A stretch of DNA of 64,000 nucleotides from Pseudomonas sp. P7548 (GTDB lineage Bacteria > Pseudomonadota > Gammaproteobacteria > Pseudomonadales > Pseudomonadaceae), in the NCBI RefSeq assembly GCF_013386585.1, contig NZ_JACARO010000002.1:1-64000 (forward strand), in the 5' to 3' direction. Below the pieces are notes generated by a model that made no database searches, was not told the origin of the DNA, and saw nothing but the letters and a program-made list of their open reading frames with translations. The translations under genes were made by a program, and so were the position numbers. Below are positions 35,468-45,697 of the stretch, one piece after another. Numbering within the stretch: position 1 is the stretch's first letter; each line of letters starts with the position of its first letter.

Positions 35468-37683
35468 CCGACACTACGTCCTCCACGCCCTTCGTCGAAG
35501 GGCGCGCTGAACAGCGCCTAAATGGCGCCATTGCGCGCTTCAATCGCTGGCCGGCGGCGCTGCGTACGGTACTGGTTGTCACCAGTGGCGTGCTCGGCGC
35601 CCTGCTGTTGATGAGCATCATCGCTGCACCGCTGGACCTCTACAGCCAGTTCCTGTTTGCCGGCGTGTGCTTCCTGGCGGTGCTGGTATTGCGCAAGATC
35701 CCGGGGCGCCTGGCGATCCTGGCGCTGGTGGTGCTGTCGCTGGTGGCGTCGCTGCGCTACATCTTCTGGCGACTCACCTCCACCCTCGGGTTTGAAACCT
35801 GGGTCGACATGTTCTTCGGCTACGGCCTGGTGGCGGCCGAGTTCTACGCCATGGTCGTGCTGATCTTCGGCTACGTGCAAACCGCCTGGCCCCTGCGCCG
35901 CCAGCCCGTGTGGCTCAAGACCGAGCCGGAAGAATGGCCGACGGTCGACGTGTTCATCCCCACCTATAACGAAGCCCTGAGCATCGTCAAACTGACCATC
36001 TTCGCCGCCCAGGCGATGGACTGGCCAAAAGACAAGCTGCGCGTCCACGTGCTGGACGACGGCCGTCGCGACGACTTCCGCGACTTCTGCCGCAAGATCG
36101 GCGTCAACTACATCCGCCGCGACAACAACTTCCACGCCAAGGCCGGTAACCTCAACGAAGCCTTGAAGGTCACCGACGGCGAATACGTCGCCCTGTTCGA
36201 CGCCGACCACGTGCCGACGCGCTCCTTCCTGCAAGTCAGCCTGGGCTGGTTCCTGAAAGACCCGAAGCTGGCGATGCTGCAAACGCCACACTTCTTCTTC
36301 TCGCCGGACCCGTTCGAGAAGAACCTCGACACCTTCCGCGCCGTACCCAACGAAGGCGAGCTGTTTTACGGCCTGGTGCAGGACGGCAACGACCTGTGGA
36401 ACGCCACCTTCTTCTGCGGCTCCTGCGCGGTGATCCGCCGTAAGCCCCTGCTGGAAATCGGCGGCGTGGCCGTCGAGACCGTAACCGAAGATGCCCACAC
36501 GGCGCTCAAGCTCAACCGCCTGGGCTACAACACTGCTTACTTGGCCATCCCGCAAGCCGCGGGCCTGGCCACCGAAAGCCTGTCGCGCCACATCAACCAG
36601 CGGATTCGCTGGGCGCGGGGCATGGCGCAGATTTTCCGTACCGACAACCCGCTGCTGGGCAAAGGCCTGAAGTGGGGCCAGCGCATCTGCTACGCCAACG
36701 CCATGCTGCACTTCTTCTATGGGTTGCCGCGCCTGGTGTTTCTCACCGCGCCGCTGGCTTACCTGGTGTTCGGTGCCGAGATCTTCCACGCCTCGGCCCT
36801 GATGATCGTGGCCTACGTGTTGCCGCACTTGGTGCATTCCAGCCTGACCAACTCACGGATCCAGGGGCGTTTCCGCCACTCGTTCTGGAACGAGGTGTAC
36901 GAGACGGTACTGGCCTGGTACATCCTGCCGCCGGTGCTGGTGGCGCTGGTCAACCCCAAGGCCGGTGGCTTCAACGTTACCGACAAGGGCGGCATCATCG
37001 ACAAGCAGTTCTTCGACTGGAAACTGGCGCGCCCCTACCTGGTGTTGCTGGTGGTGAACCTGGTGGGCCTGGGCTTTGGTGTGCATCAACTGGTGTACGG
37101 CGCGGAAAACACCGCCGTCACCGTCGCCATCAACATGACCTGGACCCTCTACAACCTGATCATCACCAGCGCCGCCGTGGCCGTGGCCTCCGAGACGCGC
37201 CAAGTGCGTTCCGAGCCGCGTGTGAGTGCGAAGCTGCCAGTGAGTGTGATCTGTTCCGACGGTCGCGTGCTTCACGGGATCACCCAGGACTTCTCTCAGA
37301 ACGGCTTCGGCCTGATCCTCGATGATGGCCACTCCATTGTCCAAGGCGAACGGGTGCAGTTGGTGTTGGCGCGCAACGGTCAGGACAACCTGTTTCAGGC
37401 ACGGGTGGCGTTCAGCAAAGGTACCCAGATTGGTGCGCAGTTCGAGTCATTGAGCCTGCGCGAGCAAAGCGAACTGGTGCGCCTGACGTTCTCACGTGCC
37501 GACACCTGGGCCGCCAGCTGGGGTGCCGGCCAACCCGATACGCCGCTGGCCGCCTTGCGCGAAGTCGGCGGTATCGGCATCGGTGGTCTGTTCACGTTGT
37601 GCCGCGCCACCCTGCATGAATTACGTATGGCCCTGCGCCGCACGCCCTCACAACCGCTTGATACGCTGATGGACAAGCCATGA
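35464..37683 (+). CDS. wssB: Cellulose synthase catalytic subunit WssB (BcsA)
   Basis: The protein has 739 residues from the ATG that overlaps the wssA stop. This inner-membrane GT2 enzyme polymerises UDP-glucose into beta-1,4-glucan and exports it. Catalytic motifs are Asp198-Asp199 (DDG), DxD at Asp246/Asp248, TED with Asp343 and QRIRW at 379-383. A C-terminal PilZ domain has RxxxR (Arg582, Arg586) and DxSxxG (Asp609-Gly614), so c-di-GMP activation is expected. Multiple TM segments flank the catalytic loop. An in-frame extension upstream of the start is only a shadow of wssA. Confidence 0.97.
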   Translation: MTDTTSSTPFVEGRAEQRLNGAIARFNRWPAALRTVLVVTSGVLGALLLMSIIAAPLDLYSQFLFAGVCFLAVLVLRKIPGRLAILALVVLSLVASLRYIFWRLTSTLGFETWVDMFFGYGLVAAEFYAMVVLIFGYVQTAWPLRRQPVWLKTEPEEWPTVDVFIPTYNEALSIVKLTIFAAQAMDWPKDKLRVHVLDDGRRDDFRDFCRKIGVNYIRRDNNFHAKAGNLNEALKVTDGEYVALFDADHVPTRSFLQVSLGWFLKDPKLAMLQTPHFFFSPDPFEKNLDTFRAVPNEGELFYGLVQDGNDLWNATFFCGSCAVIRRKPLLEIGGVAVETVTEDAHTALKLNRLGYNTAYLAIPQAAGLATESLSRHINQRIRWARGMAQIFRTDNPLLGKGLKWGQRICYANAMLHFFYGLPRLVFLTAPLAYLVFGAEIFHASALMIVAYVLPHLVHSSLTNSRIQGRFRHSFWNEVYETVLAWYILPPVLVALVNPKAGGFNVTDKGGIIDKQFFDWKLARPYLVLLVVNLVGLGFGVHQLVYGAENTAVTVAINMTWTLYNLIITSAAVAVASETRQVRSEPRVSAKLPVSVICSDGRVLHGITQDFSQNGFGLILDDGHSIVQGERVQLVLARNGQDNLFQARVAFSKGTQIGAQFESLSLREQSELVRLTFSRADTWAASWGAGQPDTPLAALREVGGIGIGGLFTLCRATLHELRMALRRTPSQPLDTLMDKP

Positions 37684-39953
37684 CCTTCACACCTCTTTTC
37701 GCGCGCGCCCCTTCGCGTGCCGCACGCGCGTTGATGATCGCTTCGCTGCTGGGCCTGAGCCCGCTGCTGCAGGCGGCCGACAAAGCAGCGATTGCCCCCG
37801 TTGCCGCGCAAGGTGCCGAGAACGGCTACAGCCTTACGCTCAAGCAATTGGGCCGTCGCGACACCATGAACTTGCAGGGTGTAGAGTCGTCCGACAGCGT
37901 CAACTTCGACATCCGCGCCGACCAGGTGGTGACAGGCGCCCAACTGTTGCTCAACTACAGCTATTCGCCGGCGTTGCTGGCGGACCTCTCGCAGATCAAC
38001 GTGCTGGTCAACGACGAAGTCGCCGCCAGCCTGCCGTTGCCCAAAGAGGGTGCCGGCACGGCGCAACAGGCCGTGGTACAGATTCCGCCGCACCTGATCA
38101 CCGAGTTCAACCGCCTGCGGTTGCAGTTCATCGGTCACTACAGCATGTCCTGTGAAGACCCGCTGCACAGCAGCCTGTGGGCGAAAATCAGCAACACCAG
38201 CGAACTGAAAGTGCAGGTTTCGTCGATCCAGTTGAAAGATGATCTGTCGGTGTTGCCGCTGCCGTTCTTCGACAAGCGCGATGCCCGCCAGGTCAACCTG
38301 CCGTTCGTGTTCGCCACCGCGCCGGATAACGCCACCCTGGAAGCGGCGGCCACGCTGTCTTCGTGGTTCGGCGCAATGGCCAGCTACCGTGGCGCTACGT
38401 TCCCTACGGCCTACGGCACGATTCCGGCCAAGGGCAATGCCATTGTGCTGGTGCTCAGCCCCAACGCCGTCGATGTCAATGGCGTGAAAGTGGCGCAAGC
38501 CACCGGGCCGACCCTCAACCTGATCGCCAACCCTAATGACCCTCAGGGCAAATTGCTGATCGTGTCGGGCCGCGACGGCGCCGAACTCAAGCGCGCAGCG
38601 ACCGCTGTGGCGTTGGGCAGCCCGGTGCTCGCTGGCAACAGCGTGGTGATCGACAAACTCGAAAGCCTGGCACCGCGCCGTCCTTATGACGCACCGAACT
38701 GGGTGCCCAGTGATCGCCCGGTGCGTCTGGGTGAACTGGTCGAGTTGAAAAAACTCAGTGTCTCGGGCTACAACCCGGGCGCCATCAACGTGGATTTCCG
38801 CCTGCCGCCTGACCTGTTCAACTGGCGTGAAGAAGGTGTGCCGCTGCACCTCAAATACCGCTACACGCCGCAGCAGGTGTCGACCAATTCGTCGCTGCTG
38901 GTGGGCCTGGATGACCAGTTCATGAAGTCCATGCCGCTGCCGTCGATCACCAACCTGGCGGATGGCAAGACCCTGTTGAGCATGATGCAAAAGGACAACA
39001 CGCTGCCGCGCGAAGCCACTGTGCTGCTGCCGATCAGCTCCGCGTCGCCGATGTCCAAGCTGCAACTGCGCTTTATGTACGACTACATCAAGGAAGGCGA
39101 ATGCCGGGACATCATCGTCGACAACATGCGCGGCGCGATCGATCCGGATTCGAGCCTGGACATCAGCGGCTACCAGCACTTCATCGCCATGCCTAACCTG
39201 GGTGTGTTCAATGACGCAGGTTTCCCGTTCACCCGCCTGGCGGACCTGTCCGAATCGGCCGTGGTGCTGCCTGACACCTTTGGCACCGACGAGCTGAGCG
39301 CGTACCTGACCATCCTGGGCCGCTTCGGCGAGTCCACCGGTTATCCGGCGACAGCCGTCAAAGTGGTGCAAGCCAAGGACGTGCAAAGCGTTGCCGATAA
39401 AGACCTGCTGGTCATCGCCACCGGTGCCGACCAGCCGTTGTTCAAGCAGTGGCAGCAATACCTGCCGGCGACCGCCGACGGCCCGCAACAGCACTTCAAG
39501 CTGTCCGACCTGCCGCGCTACGTCAGTACCTGGATCAGCCCGGATGCCGAAGCCAACAAGCACGCGGCCAACGCGGCCATCAGCTTCAACAGCTTGAGCA
39601 CCAGCACCTGGTTTGCCGGTTTCGAATCGCCGCTCAAGGCCGGGCGCAGCGTGGTGCTGATCTCCAGCACCAAGCCCGCAGGCTTGCAAGCTGCGACCGC
39701 CGTACTGATTGGCGGCGACCAATACAAAGACACCATCCAGGGCAGCCTGGCGGTGGTGCAAGGCACGCAGGTCGACTCATTGGTGGCTGACCAGCAGTAC
39801 TACGTCGGCAAACTGGGCCTGTTCAAGTCGGTGCAATGGCAACTGTCGCAGAACCTGGGGTGGATGCTTTTGTTCACCTTCCTCGGCCTGGCGATTGTCT
39901 CCTGCCTGATTTACCTGTCCCTGCGTGCCCGTGCAAAACGGCGGTTGGCATGA
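37680..39953 (+). CDS. wssC: Cellulose synthase regulatory subunit WssC (BcsB)
   Basis: This 757-residue periplasmic protein has a signal peptide (about 30 residues, ending LLQAA). Two carbohydrate-binding-like and flavodoxin-like repeats make up most of it (for example LKYRYTPQQVSTNSSLLVGLDD). One C-terminal TM helix (LGWMLLFTFLGLAIVSCLIY) anchors it, followed by a basic tail. BcsB forms the complex with BcsA and guides the glucan through the periplasm. It overlaps wssB and wssD by 4 bp each. Confidence 0.95.
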   Translation: MTFTPLFARAPSRAARALMIASLLGLSPLLQAADKAAIAPVAAQGAENGYSLTLKQLGRRDTMNLQGVESSDSVNFDIRADQVVTGAQLLLNYSYSPALLADLSQINVLVNDEVAASLPLPKEGAGTAQQAVVQIPPHLITEFNRLRLQFIGHYSMSCEDPLHSSLWAKISNTSELKVQVSSIQLKDDLSVLPLPFFDKRDARQVNLPFVFATAPDNATLEAAATLSSWFGAMASYRGATFPTAYGTIPAKGNAIVLVLSPNAVDVNGVKVAQATGPTLNLIANPNDPQGKLLIVSGRDGAELKRAATAVALGSPVLAGNSVVIDKLESLAPRRPYDAPNWVPSDRPVRLGELVELKKLSVSGYNPGAINVDFRLPPDLFNWREEGVPLHLKYRYTPQQVSTNSSLLVGLDDQFMKSMPLPSITNLADGKTLLSMMQKDNTLPREATVLLPISSASPMSKLQLRFMYDYIKEGECRDIIVDNMRGAIDPDSSLDISGYQHFIAMPNLGVFNDAGFPFTRLADLSESAVVLPDTFGTDELSAYLTILGRFGESTGYPATAVKVVQAKDVQSVADKDLLVIATGADQPLFKQWQQYLPATADGPQQHFKLSDLPRYVSTWISPDAEANKHAANAAISFNSLSTSTWFAGFESPLKAGRSVVLISSTKPAGLQAATAVLIGGDQYKDTIQGSLAVVQGTQVDSLVADQQYYVGKLGLFKSVQWQLSQNLGWMLLFTFLGLAIVSCLIYLSLRARAKRRLA

Positions 39954-41146
39954 TGCGTCCAGCCGCTTGGGTTGTGGTGGGCGCCGCGATGTGTGCGGGG
40001 GCTGCCCAGGCCCAGACGTGTGACGCGCAATGGCCGCTGTGGCAGAACTACGCCACGCGCTTTGTGCAGGAAGACGGGCGGGTGCTGAACTCGTCCCTGA
40101 ACCCCAGCGAGAGCAATTCCGAAGGCCAGTCCTACGCCATGTTCTTTGCCCTGGTGGGCAACGACCGGGCGCGGTTCGACAAGCTGTGGACCTGGACCAA
40201 GTCCAACATGGCCGGCAATGACATCAGCCACAACCTGTTCGCTTGGCTGTGGGGTAAGAACAAGGACGGCGAGTGGGGCGTGATCGACGCCAACTCCGCC
40301 AGCGATGCCGACCTGTGGATCGCCTATTCGCTGCTCGAAGCGGCGCGTATCTGGAACGTGCCGCAATACCGCGCCGATGCGCAGTTGGTGTTGGCCAATG
40401 TGGAAAAAACCCTGATCGTGCGTGTACCGGGCCTGGGCAAGATGCTGTTGCCGGGGCCGGTGGGCTATGCCTATCCGGGTGGTTTGTGGCGCTTCAACCC
40501 CAGCTATCAAGTGTTGGCGCAATTGCGTCGCTTCAATAAAGAGCGCCCGAACGGCGGCTGGAATGAAGTCGCCGACAGCAACGCGAAGATGCTGGCCGAC
40601 CCGCACAGCAACCCCCATGGCTTTGCCGCCAACTGGGTGGGCTACCGCGCCACCAGCGCCACTGCCGGCGTGTTTGTGGTCGATCCGTACTCCGACGACT
40701 TGGGCAGCTACGATGCCATCCGCGCCTACCTGTGGGCCGGAATGAGCGCCAAGAGCGACCCACTCGCCGCGCCGATGCTCAAGGCCTTGGGCGGGCTGTC
40801 GCGGGCGACGGCGGCGTCGGCTAATGGCCTGCCGCCGGAGAAGGTCCATGTGCTTACCGGTGAAGTCGAGAAGAACAATGGCTACTCGCCGCTGGGGTTC
40901 TCGGCGTCGGCCATGGTGTTCTTCCAGGCACGCGGCGAGACGGCCCTGGCGCAACTGCAAAAGCAGAAGCTCGACGACGTGCTGGGCAAGGCCATGGCAC
41001 CCTCCGCACCCGATACCGCGCAGCCGGTTTATTACGACTACATGCTTAGCCTGTTCGGCAAAGGTTTTGCCGATCAAAAGTACCGTTTCGAACAAGACGG
41101 TACGGTCAAATTATTCTGGGAGGGCGCATGCGCCGCCACACGCTAG
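39950..41146 (+). CDS. wssD: Endo-1,4-beta-glucanase WssD (BcsZ, GH8)
   Basis: The protein has 398 residues from the ATGATG at 39950, which overlaps the wssC stop; the longer frame shadows wssC. It has a signal peptide (ending GAAQA) and a GH8 domain with catalytic acid Glu58 in NSEGQSYAMFFAL, aligning to the E. coli BcsZ SEGQSY glutamate, and ASDADLWIAYSLLEAARIW. It trims cellulose in the periplasm and is needed for normal export in many bcs systems. It overlaps wssE by 19 bp. Confidence 0.95.
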   Translation: MMRPAAWVVVGAAMCAGAAQAQTCDAQWPLWQNYATRFVQEDGRVLNSSLNPSESNSEGQSYAMFFALVGNDRARFDKLWTWTKSNMAGNDISHNLFAWLWGKNKDGEWGVIDANSASDADLWIAYSLLEAARIWNVPQYRADAQLVLANVEKTLIVRVPGLGKMLLPGPVGYAYPGGLWRFNPSYQVLAQLRRFNKERPNGGWNEVADSNAKMLADPHSNPHGFAANWVGYRATSATAGVFVVDPYSDDLGSYDAIRAYLWAGMSAKSDPLAAPMLKALGGLSRATAASANGLPPEKVHVLTGEVEKNNGYSPLGFSASAMVFFQARGETALAQLQKQKLDDVLGKAMAPSAPDTAQPVYYDYMLSLFGKGFADQKYRFEQDGTVKLFWEGACAATR

Positions 41147-44100
41147 CCCTTGCGATTCTGGCCACCCTGGCGTCTAGCGCCAGCCTGGCTGCAACCAGCG
41201 ACCCACAAGCCTTGCTGATCGAGCAGGGCAACTACTGGCAGTCGAAGAAGAACCCCGAGCGCGCCCTGGAAAGCTGGCAGAAACTGCTCAGCCTGAGCCC
41301 CGAGCAGCCGGACGCGCTGTACGGTATCGGCCTGATCCAGGTGCAACAGCAGCACCCGGAAGAGGCACAGAAATACCTGGCCCGCCTGCGTGCAATTTCG
41401 CCACTGCCGCGCCAGGCCTTGCAGCTTGAACAAGACATTACCGTCAACATTCCCGCCAACGCCAAGCTGCTGGAGCAGGCCCGTGAACTGGGTGAACCGG
41501 TGGAAGAGCGCGAGCAGGCGGTGGCGCTGTACCGCCAGATTTTCCAGGGGCGCCAGCCTCAGGGCTTGATCGCGCGTGAGTACTACAACGCCTTGGCGTT
41601 TACGCCCAAAGGCACGGCTGAAGGTATCGCCGGCCTGCAACGCGTCACACGTGAACGCCCGAATGATTCGATCGCCGCGTTGTTCCTGGCGCGGCACCTG
41701 GCGCGTAACCCGTCTTCGCGCGTCGAAGGTATTCGTGCGATGGAGCGCCTGTCGACCGACAACGACGTGGGCGGCGCCGCCGATGAAGGCTGGCGTTTTG
41801 CGCTGGTCTGGCTCGGCGCACCCAACCGTGATCAGGTGCCGTTGTTCCAGCAGTTCCTGGCTAAGCACCCGGACGATACTGAGATCCGTGCCCTGATGAA
41901 CAAAGGCATTGCCCAAGGCAAGGGCGATGGCGGCTGGCAGCGTGATCCCAAGCTGGTCAAGGCGTTCAAGGCCCTCGACGAAGGCGACCTGAAAACCGCC
42001 GAACCGTTGCTGGCAGCGCGCCTGGCTGAAAAATCCAATGATGTGGATGCCCTCGGCGGCATGGGCGTGGTGCGCCAACAGCAGCAGCGTTTCAGCGAGG
42101 CGGAGAACTACCTCGGCCAAGCCACGCGCCTGCCCGGCGGTGCTGCCTGGCAAAAAGCCTTGAATGACGTGCGCTACTGGAGCCTGCTGAACCAGGCCCG
42201 TGACGCACAGAGCGCCGGCCGCAGCAGCCAGGCCCGTGACCTCGCCGCCCAGGCCGAACGCCTGAACCCCAGCAAGACCGACGCCACCATGGCCCTGGCC
42301 GGTTTCCAGGCGCAAGACAACCAGCTCGATGCCTCCGAAGCCAGCTACCGCAAAGTGCTGGCGCGCAACCCCAACGACCCGGATGCCCTGAGTGGCCTGA
42401 TCGGTGTGTTGTCGCAATCCGGCCGGCCCGATGAGGCCTTGAAGCTGATCGACTCGCTGTCCGCGGCCGACCGTGGCAAGTTCTCTTCGAGTGCGAAGAT
42501 CAAGGCCCTGCGCGCCACCCAGATGGGCAAGGTGGCCGATCAGCGCGGCGACTTGAAAGCCGCGCAGGCGGCTTACCAGCAAGCCCTCGACGCCGACCCG
42601 GAAAACCCCTGGACACGTTTCGCCCTGGCGCGCGTGTACCTGCGCGACGGGCAAATCCGCAACGCCCGTGCCCTGATCGATGGCCTGCTCAAAAGCCAGC
42701 CCAACCAGCCGGATGCGCTGTACACCAGCACCTTGCTCTCGGTTGAACTGGATGAGTGGAAAGCGGCGGACGCGACCCTGTCGCGCATTCCTGCCGCCCA
42801 GCGCACGCCGGACATGAATGAGCTGGCGAGTGACATCGCCCTGCATAAACAGACTGAGATCGCGATCGAGAGCGCCCGCCGTGGCCAACGCCCCGAAGCG
42901 TTGGCGCTGCTCGGGCGCAGCGCTTCCCTGGCCGGCAAGAAGCCCGAGCGCCTGGCGGTGCTGGCATCGGCTTACGTCGAAGTGGGCGCGCCGGAGGAAG
43001 GCTTGCAGATCATGCAAGGCGTGCTGGAAAAGACCTCGAACCCGACGCCAGACCAGAAGTTGCTCTACGCGGGTGTGCTGCTCAAGGCCAACCACTACAC
43101 CGAAGCGGGCGACATCCTGCGCGACCTGCAGGGCCAGCCGCTGACCGACGCCGGGCGCCAGCGCTACGAAGACCTGATCTTCCAGTACCGCGTCAAGCAA
43201 GCCGATGCGCTGCGCGAAAAAAATGACCTGGTGGCGGCCTACGACATGCTCTCGCCGGCGCTGGTGCAGCGTCCTCACGACACCTCGGCGATCAGTGTGC
43301 TGGCGCGCATGTACGCCGATGGCGGCGATGGCAAGAAAGCCATGGCGCTGTACGAGCCGCTGGTGCAGCAGAACCCCAACAACGCTCGCCTGCAACTGGG
43401 CCTTGCGGGTATTGCCTTGAAGGGCGGTAATCGCAGCCTGGCCGAATCGGCCACCGACAAGGCCCTGCGCCTGGACCCGACCAGTGCCGAAACGCTGACC
43501 GCTGCCGGGCAGATCTATCAGGGGCTGGGCCGTAATGCCGAGGCGGCCGAGTTGCTGCGCCGCGCCCTGGCCATCGAGAGCGCCCAACGCGTCCAGGCGC
43601 GCTCGGCACTGGCTGATGCCCAGGGCGTGGCCTACAACCCCTTCGTCGGCTTGCCGGGCCAGCGTCGGCAGATCACTGACCTGGCCGTCGATCGCGGCGC
43701 CGTGCCGCCGCCCATCGATGCGCCGGCCAGTACGGTACCGGCGCCGGTGGCTGTGCCGGGGGCTGCGGTCCCTGCCAATGGTTTTGTAGCGTCGAACAAA
43801 TTGAGCGACCCGTTTGTTCCGCCGACGCGTATTGCCGCGCTGGATAACCCGACGTTAAGCCCGGCGCGCCGTGCCCTCGATGGCCTGTTGCGGGATCGCA
43901 GCGGCTACCTGGTGCAGGGCCTGAGCGTGCGCAGTAACAACGGTGAAAGTGGCTTGAGCAAAATCACCGAAGTGGACACGCCGTTCGAAGCGCGCATGCC
44001 GGTGGGTGACTTGAACGTGGCGTTGCGTGCTACGCCGGTGAGCTTGAGTTCGGGTGCGGTCAAAGCCATTTCGGCTGCGCGTTTTGGCGCGGGTGCCGGC

Positions 44101-45018
44101 GAGGACAAAGCCAAGCGAGAAAACGGCGTCGGCCTGGCTGTTGCCGTTGAAGACCCGGCTCAAGGCGTCAAGGCTGATATCGGTGTGAGCCCGTTGGGCT
44201 TTACCTACAACACCGTGGTGGGTGGCGTGAGTGTGAATCGACCGTTCACCGAAGGCGGTAACCTGCGCTATGGCGTCAACGTTTCGCGGCGCCCGGTGAC
44301 CGACAGCGTGACCTCGTTTGCCGGTTCGACTGCCAGGATTACTGACGCTGATGGCCAGGTCCACGAGAAGAAGTGGGGCGGCGTTACCGCCAACGGCGGA
44401 CGTGCCGAGCTGAGCTACGACGACCAGGAAGTGGGCGCCTACGGCTATGCGTCGTTGCACCAGTTGCTGGGCAACAACGTTGAAGACAACACCCGTATGG
44501 AATTGGGCAGCGGCGTCTACTGGTACCTGCGCAACACGCCGACCGACACCCTCACACTGGGCGTCAGCGGCATGGCCATGGGTTTCAAGGACAACCAGGG
44601 TTTCTACACCTACGGGCAGGGCGGCTACTTCAGCCCGCAACGTTTCTTCTCCCTGGCCGTGCCGGTTCGCTGGGCACAGAGCTTCGACCGTTTCAGCTAC
44701 GAGTTGAAAAGTTCGGTGGGCGTGCAGCATATCGCGCAAGATGGCGCCGATTACTTCCCGACGGACAGTCGCTTGCAAGCCAATGCGCCCACCCAGAAAT
44801 ACGACAGCAGCAGCAAGACCGGCATCGGCTACAGCCTCAACGCGGCTGCCGAATACCGCCTCAGCTCGCGCTTTTACCTGGGTGGCGAAGTCGGTGTCGA
44901 CAACGCCCAGGATTATCGCCAGTACGTCGGCAACGCGTACCTGCGCTACCTGTTTGAAGACCTGAGTGGACCTATGCCGCTGCCGGTCAGCCCTTACCGT
45001 TCCCCGTATTCGAATTGA
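41128..45018 (+). CDS. wssE: Cellulose export porin WssE (BcsC)
   Basis: This 1296-residue protein has a ~22-residue signal peptide and a long array of TPR repeats from about residue 30 to 850 (for example NPERALESWQKLLSLSPEQ). A Pro/Ala-rich linker follows, then a C-terminal 16-strand beta-barrel of about 330 residues ending at Ser-Asn. The TPR scaffold spans the periplasm and the barrel is the outer-membrane exit for the glucan. The ATG at 41128 has GGGAGGG about 4 bases upstream. Size fits BcsC proteins. Confidence 0.95.
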   Translation: MRRHTLALAILATLASSASLAATSDPQALLIEQGNYWQSKKNPERALESWQKLLSLSPEQPDALYGIGLIQVQQQHPEEAQKYLARLRAISPLPRQALQLEQDITVNIPANAKLLEQARELGEPVEEREQAVALYRQIFQGRQPQGLIAREYYNALAFTPKGTAEGIAGLQRVTRERPNDSIAALFLARHLARNPSSRVEGIRAMERLSTDNDVGGAADEGWRFALVWLGAPNRDQVPLFQQFLAKHPDDTEIRALMNKGIAQGKGDGGWQRDPKLVKAFKALDEGDLKTAEPLLAARLAEKSNDVDALGGMGVVRQQQQRFSEAENYLGQATRLPGGAAWQKALNDVRYWSLLNQARDAQSAGRSSQARDLAAQAERLNPSKTDATMALAGFQAQDNQLDASEASYRKVLARNPNDPDALSGLIGVLSQSGRPDEALKLIDSLSAADRGKFSSSAKIKALRATQMGKVADQRGDLKAAQAAYQQALDADPENPWTRFALARVYLRDGQIRNARALIDGLLKSQPNQPDALYTSTLLSVELDEWKAADATLSRIPAAQRTPDMNELASDIALHKQTEIAIESARRGQRPEALALLGRSASLAGKKPERLAVLASAYVEVGAPEEGLQIMQGVLEKTSNPTPDQKLLYAGVLLKANHYTEAGDILRDLQGQPLTDAGRQRYEDLIFQYRVKQADALREKNDLVAAYDMLSPALVQRPHDTSAISVLARMYADGGDGKKAMALYEPLVQQNPNNARLQLGLAGIALKGGNRSLAESATDKALRLDPTSAETLTAAGQIYQGLGRNAEAAELLRRALAIESAQRVQARSALADAQGVAYNPFVGLPGQRRQITDLAVDRGAVPPPIDAPASTVPAPVAVPGAAVPANGFVASNKLSDPFVPPTRIAALDNPTLSPARRALDGLLRDRSGYLVQGLSVRSNNGESGLSKITEVDTPFEARMPVGDLNVALRATPVSLSSGAVKAISAARFGAGAGEDKAKRENGVGLAVAVEDPAQGVKADIGVSPLGFTYNTVVGGVSVNRPFTEGGNLRYGVNVSRRPVTDSVTSFAGSTARITDADGQVHEKKWGGVTANGGRAELSYDDQEVGAYGYASLHQLLGNNVEDNTRMELGSGVYWYLRNTPTDTLTLGVSGMAMGFKDNQGFYTYGQGGYFSPQRFFSLAVPVRWAQSFDRFSYELKSSVGVQHIAQDGADYFPTDSRLQANAPTQKYDSSSKTGIGYSLNAAAEYRLSSRFYLGGEVGVDNAQDYRQYVGNAYLRYLFEDLSGPMPLPVSPYRSPYSN

Positions 45019-45034
45019 TTGATAGGAGTCATCC

Positions 45035-45697
45035 ATGCCTGTTTCCGCGATTGCCGGCCTGACCCTGCTGGTACTGGGCGAAAGCCACTTGAGCTTTCCC
45101 GATCACCTGCTGGACCCGCTGCAAGCCAACCTGACGGCGCAAGGCGCCAAGGTCCACACCATCGGCGCCTGCGGTGCCGGTGCGGCCGATTGGATCGTGC
45201 CGAAGAAAGTCGATTGCGGCGCCGAGAACCTGCCGGGCGCCAAGCCACAGGTGTTCGGCAAGAACGCCATGAGCACCACGCCGGTCAAGGACCTGATCGC
45301 CAAGGACAAGCCCGACCTCGTCGTGATCATCATTGGCGACACCATGGCGTCCTACCCGGACCCGCAGTTCCCGAAAGTCTGGGCGTGGAAAAGCGTGACC
45401 TCCCTGACCAAGGCCATCAGCGAAACCGGCACCAAGTGCGTGTGGGTCGGCCCGGCCTGGGGCAAGGTCGGCACTATGTACAAGAAGGATGACGCGCGCA
45501 CCAAGCTGATGTCGTCGTTCCTGGCCACCAACGTCGCGCCGTGCACCTACATCGACTCGCTGACCTTCTCCAAGCCGGGCGAGTGGATCACCACCGACGG
45601 CCAGCACTTCACCATCGACGGCTACCAGAAGTGGGCCAAGGCCATCGGCGGCGCGCTGTCGGCATTGCCGGCTGACGCTGTGAAGGGAGCCAAGTGA
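45035..45697 (+). CDS. wssF: SGNH-type cellulose acetylation protein WssF
   Basis: This 220-residue SGNH-hydrolase-like protein has Ser17 in LGESHLSF, a second block GACGAGAADW, IIIGDTMASY and a C-terminal DGQHFTIDGY (Asp-x-x-His). By operon position it takes part in acetylating cellulose, with similarity to alginate acetylation proteins such as AlgX. The nucleophile block is only 15 residues from the start, and an in-frame stop lies just upstream of the ribosome site (TAGGAG), so there is no room for a signal peptide. It overlaps wssG by 4 bp. Confidence 0.88.
   Translation: MPVSAIAGLTLLVLGESHLSFPDHLLDPLQANLTAQGAKVHTIGACGAGAADWIVPKKVDCGAENLPGAKPQVFGKNAMSTTPVKDLIAKDKPDLVVIIIGDTMASYPDPQFPKVWAWKSVTSLTKAISETGTKCVWVGPAWGKVGTMYKKDDARTKLMSSFLATNVAPCTYIDSLTFSKPGEWITTDGQHFTIDGYQKWAKAIGGALSALPADAVKGAK

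Noticed and set aside
37395-39761. Long antisense open frame (788 codons) opposite wssC
   Set aside because: wssC is a clear BcsB homologue with signal peptide and TM anchor. The antisense frame is a GC-rich shadow with no motif or ribosome site.
41143-43587. Long antisense open frame (814 codons) opposite wssE
   Set aside because: It mirrors the TPR repeats of BcsC; no independent protein features.
45019-45492. Frame overlapping the start of wssF in another phase
   Set aside because: wssF has the ribosome site and the SGNH motifs; the other frame is Arg/Gly-rich noise.
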